64,000 nt of DNA, from assembly GCA_031277615.1 (NCBI GenBank), contig JAITMC010000025.1, positions 96,193 to 160,192 of the forward strand. Reading direction: 5' to 3'. Below, piece after piece: positions 24,331 to 32,904 of this stretch (position 1 is its first letter; each line of letters starts with the position of its first letter). Both the position numbers and the translations under genes were made by a program. Source of the DNA: Chryseobacterium sp. Lineage in GTDB: Bacteria > Bacteroidota > Bacteroidia > Flavobacteriales > Weeksellaceae. A model generated the notes under the pieces. It had not been told where the DNA came from, ran no database searches, and saw only the letters and a list, made by a program, of their open reading frames with translations.

Positions 24331-25872
24331 ATGAAATATCTTAATTCTCTTTTTTTCTTCTTTATCATTTCCGGCCTTTCTGCACAGGCTCCTTCCATAC
24401 AATGGCAGAAAGCATTAGGAGGAAATGGCGGGGAGCTGGCCAATGCTGTTCAGCAAACATCAGACGGAGGATATATTATAGCCGGGGAATCTACTTCCTC
24501 TAACGGAGATGCTACCTTCAATCATGGAAATTCCGATGTATGGATCGTAAAACTGGATGCTTCAGGAACGATACAATGGCAAAAATCACTGGGAGGTAGT
24601 TTTTATGATACGGCCAATTCTGTTCAGCAGACCGCTGACGGAGGGTATATTCTGACAGGAGAATCAGCGTCTCTTGACGGAGATGTTACAGGAAATCACG
24701 GAAACGCCGATTATTGGGTAGTAAAACTCGATGCTTCAGGTAATATACAATGGCAAAAATCATTGGGCGGCAGTGCTTATGAAACAGCCAATTCTGTTCA
24801 GCAGACCACTGATGGAGGGTATATCGTTGTCGGAGAGTGTTTTTCTACCGACGGAGATGTCATAGGAAACCACGGAATTGCTGACTATTGGGTTGTGAAG
24901 CTGGATGCCTCAGGAGTCATCCAATGGCAGAAATCACTGGGAGGAAGTTCTTATGAAAGGGGAAATTCAGTACAGCAAACCACTGACGGAGGATACATCG
25001 TTGCCGGGGGAGCTGGTTCTAATGATGGTGATATTACCGCAGCTCATGGAAACGAAGATTTCTGGATCGTAAAATTAGATGCCTCAGGAAACATACAATG
25101 GGACAGATCATTGACAGGTAATATTGCTGATGCCGCAGAATCCATCCAACAGACTTCAGACGGAGGATATATTGTTGCAGGGGGCTCCAACTCTGTCAAC
25201 TCTGAATTTCCGGTGACTTTCGGAATAGCCAATTATTGTGTGGCTAAGTTAGATGCAAGCGGGAATCCGTTATGGCAAAGATATTTTGGCGGCAGCGGAA
25301 ACGATTATGCCTATTCTACCCAGCAAACTGCTGACGGAGGATATATTGTTGCCGGAGGAGCCGCTTCCCTAGATGGAAACGTTATAGGAAATCATGGCAA
25401 CACTGATTGCTGGATCATAAAACTGGATGACTCAGGAAATCTGCAATGGCAGAAAGCATTGGGTGGAACCTCTTTTGAAAATGCCTACGCCATTCAGCAG
25501 ACCAATGACGGAGGGTATATCATCGCCGGTCAGGCTTCTTCTACAGATGGTGACGTTACAGGAATCCATGACGATGGAGATGCCTGGGTCATAAAATTAA
25601 ATTCCGAACAATTAAGCACGGCAGAAAATCAGCTTCTTAATAAACCAAGCCTCTATCCTAATCCTGCAAAAGATTTTGTGAATATAGATCATCTGCCTGC
25701 TGAAACAACAGTCAGCATCACCGATATGTCCGGAAGACTATTATTTACCGGGAAATATAATGACCAAAAGATTACGGTTGATGTGAGATCATTCATAACC
25801 GGGACTTATTTTATCCAGGTTCTGCATAAGGACAAAGTAATCGTGTCGGAAAAGCTCCTTATCAGAAAATAA
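24331..25872 (+). CDS. T9SS-secreted seven-repeat protein (type A sorting domain), copy 1
   Basis: This 513-residue secreted protein has a signal peptide MKYLNSLFFFFIISGLSA. Seven tandem repeats of 58-59 residues follow (about residues 23-430). Each has the frame IQWQKxLGG, then QQTxDGGYIxxG, then DGDVxGNHGxxDxWxxKLDASG. A type A T9SS sorting domain (last 75 residues, NPAKDFVNIDHLPAETTVSI to VSEKLLIRK) closes the protein. Seven such Trp- and Gly-rich repeats suggest a seven-bladed beta-propeller (inference). T9SS substrates are released or attached at the cell surface. A paralog of the same architecture follows 54 bases downstream. Confidence 0.88.
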   Translation: MKYLNSLFFFFIISGLSAQAPSIQWQKALGGNGGELANAVQQTSDGGYIIAGESTSSNGDATFNHGNSDVWIVKLDASGTIQWQKSLGGSFYDTANSVQQTADGGYILTGESASLDGDVTGNHGNADYWVVKLDASGNIQWQKSLGGSAYETANSVQQTTDGGYIVVGECFSTDGDVIGNHGIADYWVVKLDASGVIQWQKSLGGSSYERGNSVQQTTDGGYIVAGGAGSNDGDITAAHGNEDFWIVKLDASGNIQWDRSLTGNIADAAESIQQTSDGGYIVAGGSNSVNSEFPVTFGIANYCVAKLDASGNPLWQRYFGGSGNDYAYSTQQTADGGYIVAGGAASLDGNVIGNHGNTDCWIIKLDDSGNLQWQKALGGTSFENAYAIQQTNDGGYIIAGQASSTDGDVTGIHDDGDAWVIKLNSEQLSTAENQLLNKPSLYPNPAKDFVNIDHLPAETTVSITDMSGRLLFTGKYNDQKITVDVRSFITGTYFIQVLHKDKVIVSEKLLIRK

Positions 25873-25926
25873 AAGAATATTGATAATATAATCTACCCGT
25901 TTCTATAACCCTTAAGTTCAGATCTT

Positions 25927-27426
25927 ATGAAATATTTTAAATCTGTTTTGTCATTTCTTCTCATCTCCTCAAGCCTTTCGGCTCAGACCAATCCCATAGA
26001 ATGGCAGACATCGTATGGCGGAAACCGCAGTGAGCAATTACCGGATATCCATCAGACCAGTGATGGAGGCTATATCATAGCAGGTTCTTCCAACTCCAAC
26101 AATGAAGGAATGGGCAACCATGGCTTTTTTGATCAATGGGTCGTAAAAACGGATGCCGCAGGAACCCTTGAATGGCAGAGATCTTACGGAGGTACTGCAG
26201 ATGATAAAGCGAATTCTGTACGGCAGACCATTGACGGAGGTTATATCATAGCCGGCTCTACCCGTTCCGTAGACGGAGATGTCACCAACAATCATGGTCA
26301 GGAAGACTTCTGGATTGTAAAACTGAACCCCAACGGCAATATAGCATGGGAAAAAACACTGGGCGGAAGCAACAATGATGCAGCTGCCTGTATTCGCCAG
26401 ACTCCTGACGGAGGGTATATCGTAGTCGGAAAGTCAGAATCCAACGATGGAGACATTACAGGCAATAACGGTTATACTGATGTCTGGGTCGTAAAACTGG
26501 ATCAGGACGGAGGTATGCAATGGCAAAAATCTATGGGAGGTCCCGGTGTGGAAGAAATCAGTTCCATTGAACTCACCACAGACGGAGGATATGTCATGTC
26601 CGGCAGCATCAGTGTAAGCAACAGCGAGCTTAATTACTGGATCGTAAAAACAGATTCCGCGGGAGACCTCCAATGGTCAAAAAATTACGGAGGATCTGCT
26701 ACAGATAAAGCCAGTTCAATAAAGCAGACTCCGGATGGAGGATATGTAGTTGCCGGGAGCTCCAACTCCAGCGATGGCGATATTACGGGAAGCAACGGAA
26801 ACTATGATTACTGGGTCATAAAACTGGACCCTTCCGGAAACCTTCAGTGGCAGAAATCTTTTGGGGACAACCTGTATGATTATGCATACAGCATCGATAA
26901 TACAGACGACGGAGGCTCTGTAGTATTAGGATATTCTGCATCGACGGATATGACCAATTTCAGCTCCAATGATTACTGGCTGATCAAATTAAAACCCAAC
27001 GGAGATACAGACTGGCAAAGAAAATTTGGCGGCCTGTATGATGATTACGCAACAACGGTACAACAAACCACAGATGGAGGATATATTATGGTTGGCACAT
27101 CCAACTCTTTTTCTCCTTCACCAGGCAATTATGATTACCGGGTTGTGAAGCTGGGGCCTGAAACATTGGGAACTCATGAAAGCATCAACCCCATAAAGGT
27201 CTCATTATCTCCCAATCCGGCAAAAAATGTGGTGTATATCAACCGTTTGCCTGGTGAGGTAACCGTCAATATTACCGATATGTCCGGCAGGAAATTATTC
27301 AGCAGAAAATATAATGAGCAAAAAGCAGCTATCGATGTGAGCTTATTCAGCAATAGTGTATATCTGGTTCAGGTTCAATATAAAGGGGAAATTATTCTAT
27401 CGGAAAAACTAATAATCAACAAATAA
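25927..27426 (+). CDS. T9SS-secreted seven-repeat protein (type A sorting domain), copy 2
   Basis: This 499-residue paralog of the preceding gene has signal peptide MKYFKSVLSFLLISSSLSA. It too has seven repeats built on WQ(K/R)SxGG, QTxDGGYIxxG and YWxxKLxxxG. Three of the seven (4, 6 and 7) are shortened at the DGD-HG loop. The type A sorting tail starts at NPAKNVVYINRLPGEVTVNI and ends SEKLIINK. The divergence from copy 1 is considerable, so the duplication is not recent. Ligand is unknown. The gene probably shares a transcript with copy 1, and no terminator is seen between them. Confidence 0.88.
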   Translation: MKYFKSVLSFLLISSSLSAQTNPIEWQTSYGGNRSEQLPDIHQTSDGGYIIAGSSNSNNEGMGNHGFFDQWVVKTDAAGTLEWQRSYGGTADDKANSVRQTIDGGYIIAGSTRSVDGDVTNNHGQEDFWIVKLNPNGNIAWEKTLGGSNNDAAACIRQTPDGGYIVVGKSESNDGDITGNNGYTDVWVVKLDQDGGMQWQKSMGGPGVEEISSIELTTDGGYVMSGSISVSNSELNYWIVKTDSAGDLQWSKNYGGSATDKASSIKQTPDGGYVVAGSSNSSDGDITGSNGNYDYWVIKLDPSGNLQWQKSFGDNLYDYAYSIDNTDDGGSVVLGYSASTDMTNFSSNDYWLIKLKPNGDTDWQRKFGGLYDDYATTVQQTTDGGYIMVGTSNSFSPSPGNYDYRVVKLGPETLGTHESINPIKVSLSPNPAKNVVYINRLPGEVTVNITDMSGRKLFSRKYNEQKAAIDVSLFSNSVYLVQVQYKGEIILSEKLIINK

Positions 27427-27622
27427 CAAATCATCCTTAAAACATCATAAAACACAATCAAATAAAAACAAACCAATAGCTTTAAGTGTTAAAATCAAAA
27501 CAATTTATGAAATTTAATATCAATTTTAAAATTAAGGTATAAACTTTGTATAGTTTCCTCCAGATAAAGATTAAACGAACAGTCTTTATTGAAATTTGTT
27601 TAACATTTAAAAACTATGCACC

Positions 27623-28141
27623 ATGGCTGAAGTAAACACTCAGGAAAAACAAGGGGGAAAACAAAAGAAAAAATTAATCCGGGTAGACATGACCCCAATG
27701 GTAGATCTTGGATTTCTGCTGATCACCTTTTTCATGTTCACCACCAATTTTACAAAACCTAACGTAATGGATCTGGGACTACCGGCCAAAAGCCCTGTCC
27801 ATAATCCGGGAACTGTAATTAATGATAAAAATCAGGTGACCTTTATCCTCGGTAAAGACAACAGGGTATTCTATCATCAGAGCAATGAAAAAGAACTTAC
27901 CACCGCCAATTTAAAAGAAACCGATTTCAATGGGGTGAATATCTCTAAGATCATCTCTGAAGCGTTTAAAAATGCTCCGGTTCCGGAAAATTTCACCGTT
28001 ATCATCAAACCGACTGATGATGCCAGTTACAAAAATTTTGTAGATGTGCTTGACAACGTTGCCATCTCTAAAAAAGAACGGTACGGCATTGCTGATATAA
28101 AACCGTGGGAAACCAAAGTTTATAAAGAACTTACCCAATAA
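27623..28141 (+). CDS. Orphan ExbD/TolR-family protein
   Basis: This 172-residue ExbD-type protein closely resembles the second exbD of the TonB operon (4651-5217). It shares the MAEV start, the helix MTPMVDLGFLLITFFMFTT with the proton-path Asp, NVMDLGLPAK, LGKDN-VF-HQ and IIKPTDDA-YKNFVD. It lacks that copy's Ala/Pro-rich tail. It stands alone, 196 bases after the second propeller-like gene, with no exbB or tonB beside it, and has its own terminator. It must borrow an ExbB from elsewhere, or have a different partner. Confidence 0.9.
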   Translation: MAEVNTQEKQGGKQKKKLIRVDMTPMVDLGFLLITFFMFTTNFTKPNVMDLGLPAKSPVHNPGTVINDKNQVTFILGKDNRVFYHQSNEKELTTANLKETDFNGVNISKIISEAFKNAPVPENFTVIIKPTDDASYKNFVDVLDNVAISKKERYGIADIKPWETKVYKELTQ

Positions 28142-28147
28142 AAAGAC

Positions 28148-28178
28148 AAAGGGCATTTTTATAATGCTCTTTTTTTAT
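28148..28178 (+). terminator. Rho-independent terminator of the orphan exbD
   Basis: AAAGGGCATT-TTTAT-AATGCTCTTT (one G-T pair) is followed by a T run, starting seven bases after the stop. Confidence 0.8.
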
Positions 28179-28230
28179 TTAAATTTGACAAGGTAACGAA
28201 CCTTATTTTAACTGTAATACAACCGACATC

Positions 28231-29013
28231 ATGCTGAATTTTGAGAGAAAAGGAAACGGAAAAGAAACTTTGGTGCTGCTTCACGGCTTTATGGAAAATC
28301 TTTCGATCTGGAATGATATGGAATCTCATCTTTCTAAAGATTTTTCCCTTTTAAAAATAGATCTTCCGGGGCACGGACAATCCGAAATTCTTGCGGAAGT
28401 CCACACTATGGAACTGATGGCGGATGAAGTAAAAAAAGTTTTGGAGCACGAAAAAACGGAAAAAATTCACCTTTTAGGCCACTCTATGGGAGGTTATACC
28501 GCCCTCGCCTTTGCTGAAAAATATCCGGAAGCCCTCAAAAGCCTCACCCTGTTCTTTTCAACCTATTTTCCTGATGACGAAGAGAAAAAACAACAGCGCA
28601 TCAAAAGCTACAGGATCATTAAGGATGCCTTTGCCCATTATGCCAGAGCCGGTGTCCCGAATCTGTTCAACCCCAACGAACGCGACGTTCTTGAAGGAAA
28701 GATAGAAACGGCTCTTGAAACCGCTTTATCTACAAACAACCTTGGTGCTTTGGCCTGTGTAAAAGGAATGGTGGAAAGAACCGACAAAAAACATATCATG
28801 GAAAATCTGGAAGCTAAAATCCTGGTACTGGCCGGAAAACACGATAATGCGGTGAAAACAGAGGTCATGATCAAAAATCTTCCCGACCGTACCAATATTA
28901 AATCTTATATCTTAGACTGCGGACACAACGGCCATTGGGAAAAACCAGGTATCTGTGCCGAAATTATCAATACGGAACTGCTTCATAATCTTCCTAAAAA
29001 ACTTGTTTTTTAA
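28231..29013 (+). CDS. Alpha/beta-fold hydrolase
   Basis: This 260-residue hydrolase of the alpha/beta fold has an oxyanion region LVLLHGFMENLSIW, the nucleophile Ser in LLGHSMGGYTALAF, the acid in VLAGKHDNAVK and the catalytic His in DCGHNGHWEKP. The arrangement fits esterases and MenH-like enzymes. The substrate cannot be told from sequence. It is cytoplasmic, with no signal peptide. The next gene on the same strand, a patatin, could act on related lipid substrates, but the pairing is only positional. Confidence 0.9.
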   Translation: MLNFERKGNGKETLVLLHGFMENLSIWNDMESHLSKDFSLLKIDLPGHGQSEILAEVHTMELMADEVKKVLEHEKTEKIHLLGHSMGGYTALAFAEKYPEALKSLTLFFSTYFPDDEEKKQQRIKSYRIIKDAFAHYARAGVPNLFNPNERDVLEGKIETALETALSTNNLGALACVKGMVERTDKKHIMENLEAKILVLAGKHDNAVKTEVMIKNLPDRTNIKSYILDCGHNGHWEKPGICAEIINTELLHNLPKKLVF

Positions 29014-29083
29014 GCCTTTATCAGCAGGAACAGCCCATCAGATATTAAAAATTCTTGTATCTTAGTAGAGTATAATTATCTCA

Positions 29084-29899
29084 ATGGGGTTATTCTCGTT
29101 CAAAAAAAAGCAGCCGCCGGTCATCGGCCTTACGCTTTCCGGTGGAGGAATGCGGGGAATAGCCCATATTGCAGTCCTTAAAGCCCTGGAAGAATACGGT
29201 CTTAAACCCCATATCATTTCAGGAACCAGCGCAGGATCTATTGTTGGGGCATTTTATGCTTTCGGAAAAACACCGGATGAAATGATTGACATCGTTAAGC
29301 AGACAACCTTCTTTTCCAGGTCTTATCTGAAACTTTCCAAAAACGGTATTTTCAGTTCCAATTTCATCTTAAAACTGTTCAGGGATCATTTTCCTGAAGA
29401 TGATTTTAAAATCTTAAAAATCCCTGTTTATGTCGCTGCAACAGAAATGACGCACGGTATTGTAGATTTCTTTTCGGAAGGCGAACTTTTCAGACCGCTT
29501 CTGGCCTCATCAAGTGTTCCCTTTATTCTGCCACCCGTAAGAATTGATGAAAAAATATACGTAGATGGCGGTGTACTGGACAACCTTCCTATAGAACCCA
29601 TTATCGACAAATGTGATTTTCTGATTGCTTCTCACGTGAATTCCATCAGCTATGATGAGCTGAAAAAGATGAGCCTGATGAAAGAATTCGACAGAATCCT
29701 CCATCTTGCCATTGCCAAATCCGTTTATTCCAAAGCCAGATCCTGTGATATCTTTCTTGATCCTCCTAAAATGACCAAGTTCAGCTTATTCAGCAAGAAA
29801 AATCTGGATGAAATGTTCCGTGAGGTGTATGAATATACCTGCCTGGAACTGGAAAATAAAGGCTATAAAAAAGCTCCTATCCTGAAACAGCAGCTATAG
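29084..29899 (+). CDS. Patatin-like phospholipase
   Basis: This 271-residue patatin-family serine lipase has all the catalytic elements: the oxyanion loop SGGGMRGIAH (near residue 20), the nucleophile Ser in GTSAGS (near 47) and the Asp of the dyad in YVDGGVLDNLP (near 165). There is no signal peptide, so it should act in the cytoplasm or at the inner membrane on phospholipid acyl esters. It lies 70 bases after the hydrolase and ends 27 bases from the convergent nrnA. Confidence 0.92.
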   Translation: MGLFSFKKKQPPVIGLTLSGGGMRGIAHIAVLKALEEYGLKPHIISGTSAGSIVGAFYAFGKTPDEMIDIVKQTTFFSRSYLKLSKNGIFSSNFILKLFRDHFPEDDFKILKIPVYVAATEMTHGIVDFFSEGELFRPLLASSSVPFILPPVRIDEKIYVDGGVLDNLPIEPIIDKCDFLIASHVNSISYDELKKMSLMKEFDRILHLAIAKSVYSKARSCDIFLDPPKMTKFSLFSKKNLDEMFREVYEYTCLELENKGYKKAPILKQQL

Positions 29900-29926
29900 A
29901 ATAAAAACAAACTTCCGACCGGGCTG

Positions 29927-30931
29927 TTAAAGCTCCTCGCCTTCTAATTTTTTCTTAAAGGTTTCGATGGTATCCGCCAGAGATTCATTAGATTTTCCTC
30001 CTGCTGCATTAATGTGTCCACCTCCGTTGAAATATTTTCTCGAGAACTGGTTCACATCCACATCATCTTTGCTTCGGAAAGAAATTTTAATGAAATCTTC
30101 ATACAGATCTTCCATAAAAAATGCAGACATTTTCACACCGGCAATGCTTAGACCGTAGTTAACAAAACCTTCCGTATCTCCTTTCTGGAAGCCAAATTCT
30201 TTAAGCTCATTTCTTGTCAGGCACAGCACGGCAACTTTTCCGTCATTCACCACTTCTATTCTTCCTAATACCAACGCCAACAGGTGAAGGCGCGAAACCG
30301 TATTGGTATCCCAGGTATTGGAGGTTATCACAGAAGGATCTGCTCCTTTTTCAATTAAATTTGCGATGATCCTGTGTGTAGCGGCACTTGTGGAACGGAA
30401 ACGGAAACCTCCGGTATCAGTCATAATTCCGGTATACAGACATTCTGCAATATCCAGATTCATCAGATTTTCTTCATCCAGCGCTTCTATAAAATGATAG
30501 ATCATCTGTGACGTAGCAGGAATCACGGTATCCGAATAAACAAAATCAAAATTTTCCGGCTGCTGATGGTGATCGATAAGGATCTTCTTAGCGCTAGCTT
30601 TGGTGAGCCATTCACCTAAAATCCCTATTCTGGAAGGAGAATTAAAATCCAGGCAGAAAATCACATCTGCTCCACTGATCATATCAAAAGCCAGCTTTCT
30701 TTTGTATTCTCCAATGATCACCTTCTTTGATTCCGGCATCCATTTCAGAAATTTAGGAAAATCATTCGGAACAATTACTTCTGCAGCAATTCCTTTAGCC
30801 TTCAAAAAATGCCTGAGTCCCAGGCTGGACCCTATGGCGTCTCCGTCCGGGTTATAATGCGTAAGGATCACTATTTTTTTTTCAGGTGTAAGTAATGTAT
30901 TGATTTCTAAAAGTTCTGCAGGTGTAAACAT
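29927..30931 (-). CDS. nrnA: DHH-family oligoribonuclease/pAp phosphatase (NrnA-like)
   Basis: This 334-residue DHH/DHHA1 phosphoesterase has THYNPDGDAIGSSLGL, the signature ILIDHHQQPENFD and the DHHA1 motif GGGHINAAGG near the C-terminus. NrnA removes nucleotides from short RNAs and dephosphorylates pAp in the cytoplasm. Its length is normal. A TATCTTTG promoter lies about 33 bases upstream of the start. Confidence 0.92.
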   Translation of the reverse strand: MFTPAELLEINTLLTPEKKIVILTHYNPDGDAIGSSLGLRHFLKAKGIAAEVIVPNDFPKFLKWMPESKKVIIGEYKRKLAFDMISGADVIFCLDFNSPSRIGILGEWLTKASAKKILIDHHQQPENFDFVYSDTVIPATSQMIYHFIEALDEENLMNLDIAECLYTGIMTDTGGFRFRSTSAATHRIIANLIEKGADPSVITSNTWDTNTVSRLHLLALVLGRIEVVNDGKVAVLCLTRNELKEFGFQKGDTEGFVNYGLSIAGVKMSAFFMEDLYEDFIKISFRSKDDVDVNQFSRKYFNGGGHINAAGGKSNESLADTIETFKKKLEGEEL

Positions 30932-30963
30932 CCGGTGTTTATTTTTCTTTAAATTTGAGTTTT

Positions 30964-30971
30964 CAAAGATA
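30964..30971 (-). promoter_or_regulatory. -7 element for nrnA
   Basis: TATCTTTG on the minus strand, 33 bases before the ATG. Confidence 0.55.
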
Positions 30972-31090
30972 GAGCTTTTAAATAAATCATTTAAATATTA
31001 TTTTTGCCTCCGGATTTTCCCTTTTATCGGGGATCCGTAAGTAACTGACTAAAAAACATATCAAATAATTTCAAAAAAAGATTGCTAAAG

Positions 31091-31121
31091 TTTGTAACTT
31101 ATATTTTTTTCTATATCTTTG
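31091..31121 (+). promoter_or_regulatory. Full promoter of rpmH
   Basis: TTTG at 31091-31094, a 19-base spacer and TATCTTTG at 31114-31121 match the Bacteroidota promoter consensus exactly. The start codon of rpmH lies 45 bases downstream. Confidence 0.85.
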
Positions 31122-31166
31122 CAACCTGAAAATTAATAGATATAATTACGATTTAAATATATAGTA

Positions 31167-31325
31167 ATGAGTAAAAGAACATTCCAGCCATCAGAAAGAA
31201 AGAAAAGAAACAAACACGGTTTCAGAGAAAGAATGTCTACGCCAAATGGGAGAAGAGTTTTGGCTGCAAGAAGAGCTAAAGGCAGAAAGAGATTAACTGT
31301 AAGTGCTGCACGCGCTAAGAGATAA
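31167..31325 (+). CDS. rpmH: 50S ribosomal protein L34
   Basis: A 52-residue L34 is encoded: it begins [20 protein letters not shown], contains [20 protein letters not shown] and ends with the basic tail ARAKR. Its size and sequence are typical of Bacteroidota L34. It is monocistronic with a consensus promoter and a strong terminator. The usual neighbours in many bacteria (rnpA, dnaA) are not here. Confidence 0.96.
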   Translation: MSKRTFQPSERKKRNKHGFRERMSTPNGRRVLAARRAKGRKRLTVSAARAKR

Positions 31326-31350
31326 TTTTCTACATTATCATATACAAATC

Positions 31351-31383
31351 ATGCTTGAAAAGTAGCTTTTCAGGCATTTTTTG
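31351..31383 (+). terminator. Rho-independent terminator of rpmH
   Basis: TGCTTGAAAAG-TA-GCTTTTCAGGCA with G-T and internal mismatch is followed by six T. Confidence 0.8.
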
Positions 31384-31479
31384 TTGTTAAAATTTACTAA
31401 AATTTAGGTTTTTAAAGCTTCTTTTTTCTATTTTTAAAAATTCAAAAAAATTTTAGAAACAGTTAGTTAAAATCGAATT

Positions 31480-32190
31480 ATGCCACATACAAATATCTCC
31501 GGAGATAATATCATCAGTTTACAGCACGCGAAAATCGCGCAAAAAAACTTCACTGTTCTTTCTGATGTGAATCTTAACATTAAAAAAGGCAGATTCTGCT
31601 ACCTTATCGGAAAAACAGGTTCCGGAAAAAGTTCCCTGCTGAAAACGCTCTACGGACATATTCCTTTAGCGTCAGGACACGGAGCAGTGGTAGGCTTCGA
31701 TCTTGCCAAACTGAGACCTTCCGATATTCCCAATCTGAGAAGAAAATTAGGAATTGTATTTCAGGACTTCCAGCTTCTTTCCGACAGAACGGTTGAAAAG
31801 AACCTCAGATTCGTACTTGAAGCTACAGGATGGAGCGATAAAACAAAAATGGAAGACCGTATCAACGAGGTACTGGGAAGTGTTAACATGAAGAGCAAAA
31901 AGCACAAGATGCCTCATGAGCTTTCCGGAGGTGAGCAACAGCGTATCGCTATTGCCCGGGCCCTTCTGAACCATCCTGATCTTATCCTTGCCGATGAGCC
32001 TACCGGAAACCTTGACCCGGAAACATCCAATGAAATTATGACCTTATTAAAGCAGGTTGCCCTTGAAAACGGAGCCGCAGTAGTAATGGCTACACATGAC
32101 TACCACATGATCCAGAATTTCCCTGGAGAAGCAATCCGGTGTGAAGACGGAAAAGTTTCCGTACTGGATACAACTGAGCTGTTTGAGTAA
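31480..32190 (+). CDS. ftsE: FtsE-like ABC transporter ATPase
   Basis: This 236-residue ABC ATPase of the FtsE/LolD group has Walker [10 protein letters not shown], the Q-loop in [10 protein letters not shown], signature LSGGEQQR, Walker [13 protein letters not shown] and the H-loop in MATHDYHM. FtsE pairs with FtsX at the division site to control cell-wall hydrolases. No ftsX lies nearby, so the assignment rests on overall likeness (GLY-S/THR pattern, [10 protein letters not shown]). The gene ends 13 bases before the convergent trmN6, and a hairpin terminator lies inside that gene. Confidence 0.82.
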   Translation: MPHTNISGDNIISLQHAKIAQKNFTVLSDVNLNIKKGRFCYLIGKTGSGKSSLLKTLYGHIPLASGHGAVVGFDLAKLRPSDIPNLRRKLGIVFQDFQLLSDRTVEKNLRFVLEATGWSDKTKMEDRINEVLGSVNMKSKKHKMPHELSGGEQQRIAIARALLNHPDLILADEPTGNLDPETSNEIMTLLKQVALENGAAVVMATHDYHMIQNFPGEAIRCEDGKVSVLDTTELFE

Positions 32191-32202
32191 GAAGCAAGTC
32201 TG

Positions 32203-32904
32203 TTAATTTCCACTTTTAAAAACATGAAACTCCCTGGTGAGTTCAAGATATTGGTCCGAGTATTGTCTCGGACTTTTTTCTATCACAAAATCAGATTCTG
32301 AGACAGGTTTTTCTGTTGATGAAAATTCAAGGATCAGTCTTTTGGTTTTTGAATTTTCAATTCCACGGATATTAATTTTCCGTATTAAAAACAGATCGTT
32401 TTCGGCCGCAGTATGCGTGAATATGTCCCCGGCCTCCACCGGAATAATGACAGAAAGAATTCCATCTTCAGTCAGGATTTTAGCCGAAGATTCTATAAGC
32501 TGGATGAAATTCAGTTCGACAGTCTGCCGTGCGATCCTGTCTTTTTCAGAACCGGATTCTTCAAAATAAGGAGGATTGGAAACAATAAAATCAAATTTCT
32601 CTGCGGTCTCAAACGTTTTAAAATCCTGATGGATATTTTCCAGCCTGGAATGATACGGAGCGTGTTTAAAATTATCTTTGGTGAGCGCTGCGGCCTCTTC
32701 ATTAATATCCAGCCCAAGAAAAGATGCCTGTGGATTTCTCTGAGCCAGCATTAAAGTGATCAGTCCTGTTCCCGTTCCTATTTCTAGAACACGGGAAGCA
32801 TTTTCTACGCCGGCCATAGCACCGAGCAATACGCCATCAGTTCCTACGCGGAAAACCTCTTTAGACTGCCGGATTTCAAAATATTTAAAACTAAACGGTT
32901 TCAC
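32203..32904 (-). CDS. trmN6: tRNA1(Val) adenine-37 N6-methyltransferase
   Basis: This 233-residue SAM-dependent N6-adenine methyltransferase (YfiC type) methylates A37 of tRNA1-Val. The SAM-binding motif is VLEIGTGTGLITLMLAQRNP and the catalytic NPPY box is in FDFIVSNPPYFEES. The N-terminus FRVGTDGVLLGA is typical. The gene's start shares one base with the kinase stop, so they are translationally coupled. A terminator for the convergent ftsE lies inside its 3' end at 32254-32279. Confidence 0.9.
   Translation of the reverse strand: MKPFSFKYFEIRQSKEVFRVGTDGVLLGAMAGVENASRVLEIGTGTGLITLMLAQRNPQASFLGLDINEEAAALTKDNFKHAPYHSRLENIHQDFKTFETAEKFDFIVSNPPYFEESGSEKDRIARQTVELNFIQLIESSAKILTEDGILSVIIPVEAGDIFTHTAAENDLFLIRKINIRGIENSKTKRLILEFSSTEKPVSESDFVIEKSPRQYSDQYLELTREFHVFKSGN
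32254..32279 (+). terminator. Terminator of ftsE, located inside trmN6
   Basis: On the plus strand, GTCCGAG-TATTGT-CTCGGAC (perfect seven-pair stem, six-base loop) is followed by six T. It lies 64 bases after the ftsE stop within the coding sequence of the convergent trmN6 (where it encodes SPRQYSDQ). Confidence 0.75.

Noticed and set aside
24331-28141. Mobile element or prophage cargo
   Set aside because: No transposase, integrase, terminal repeats or tRNA junction is near; base composition looks like the rest.
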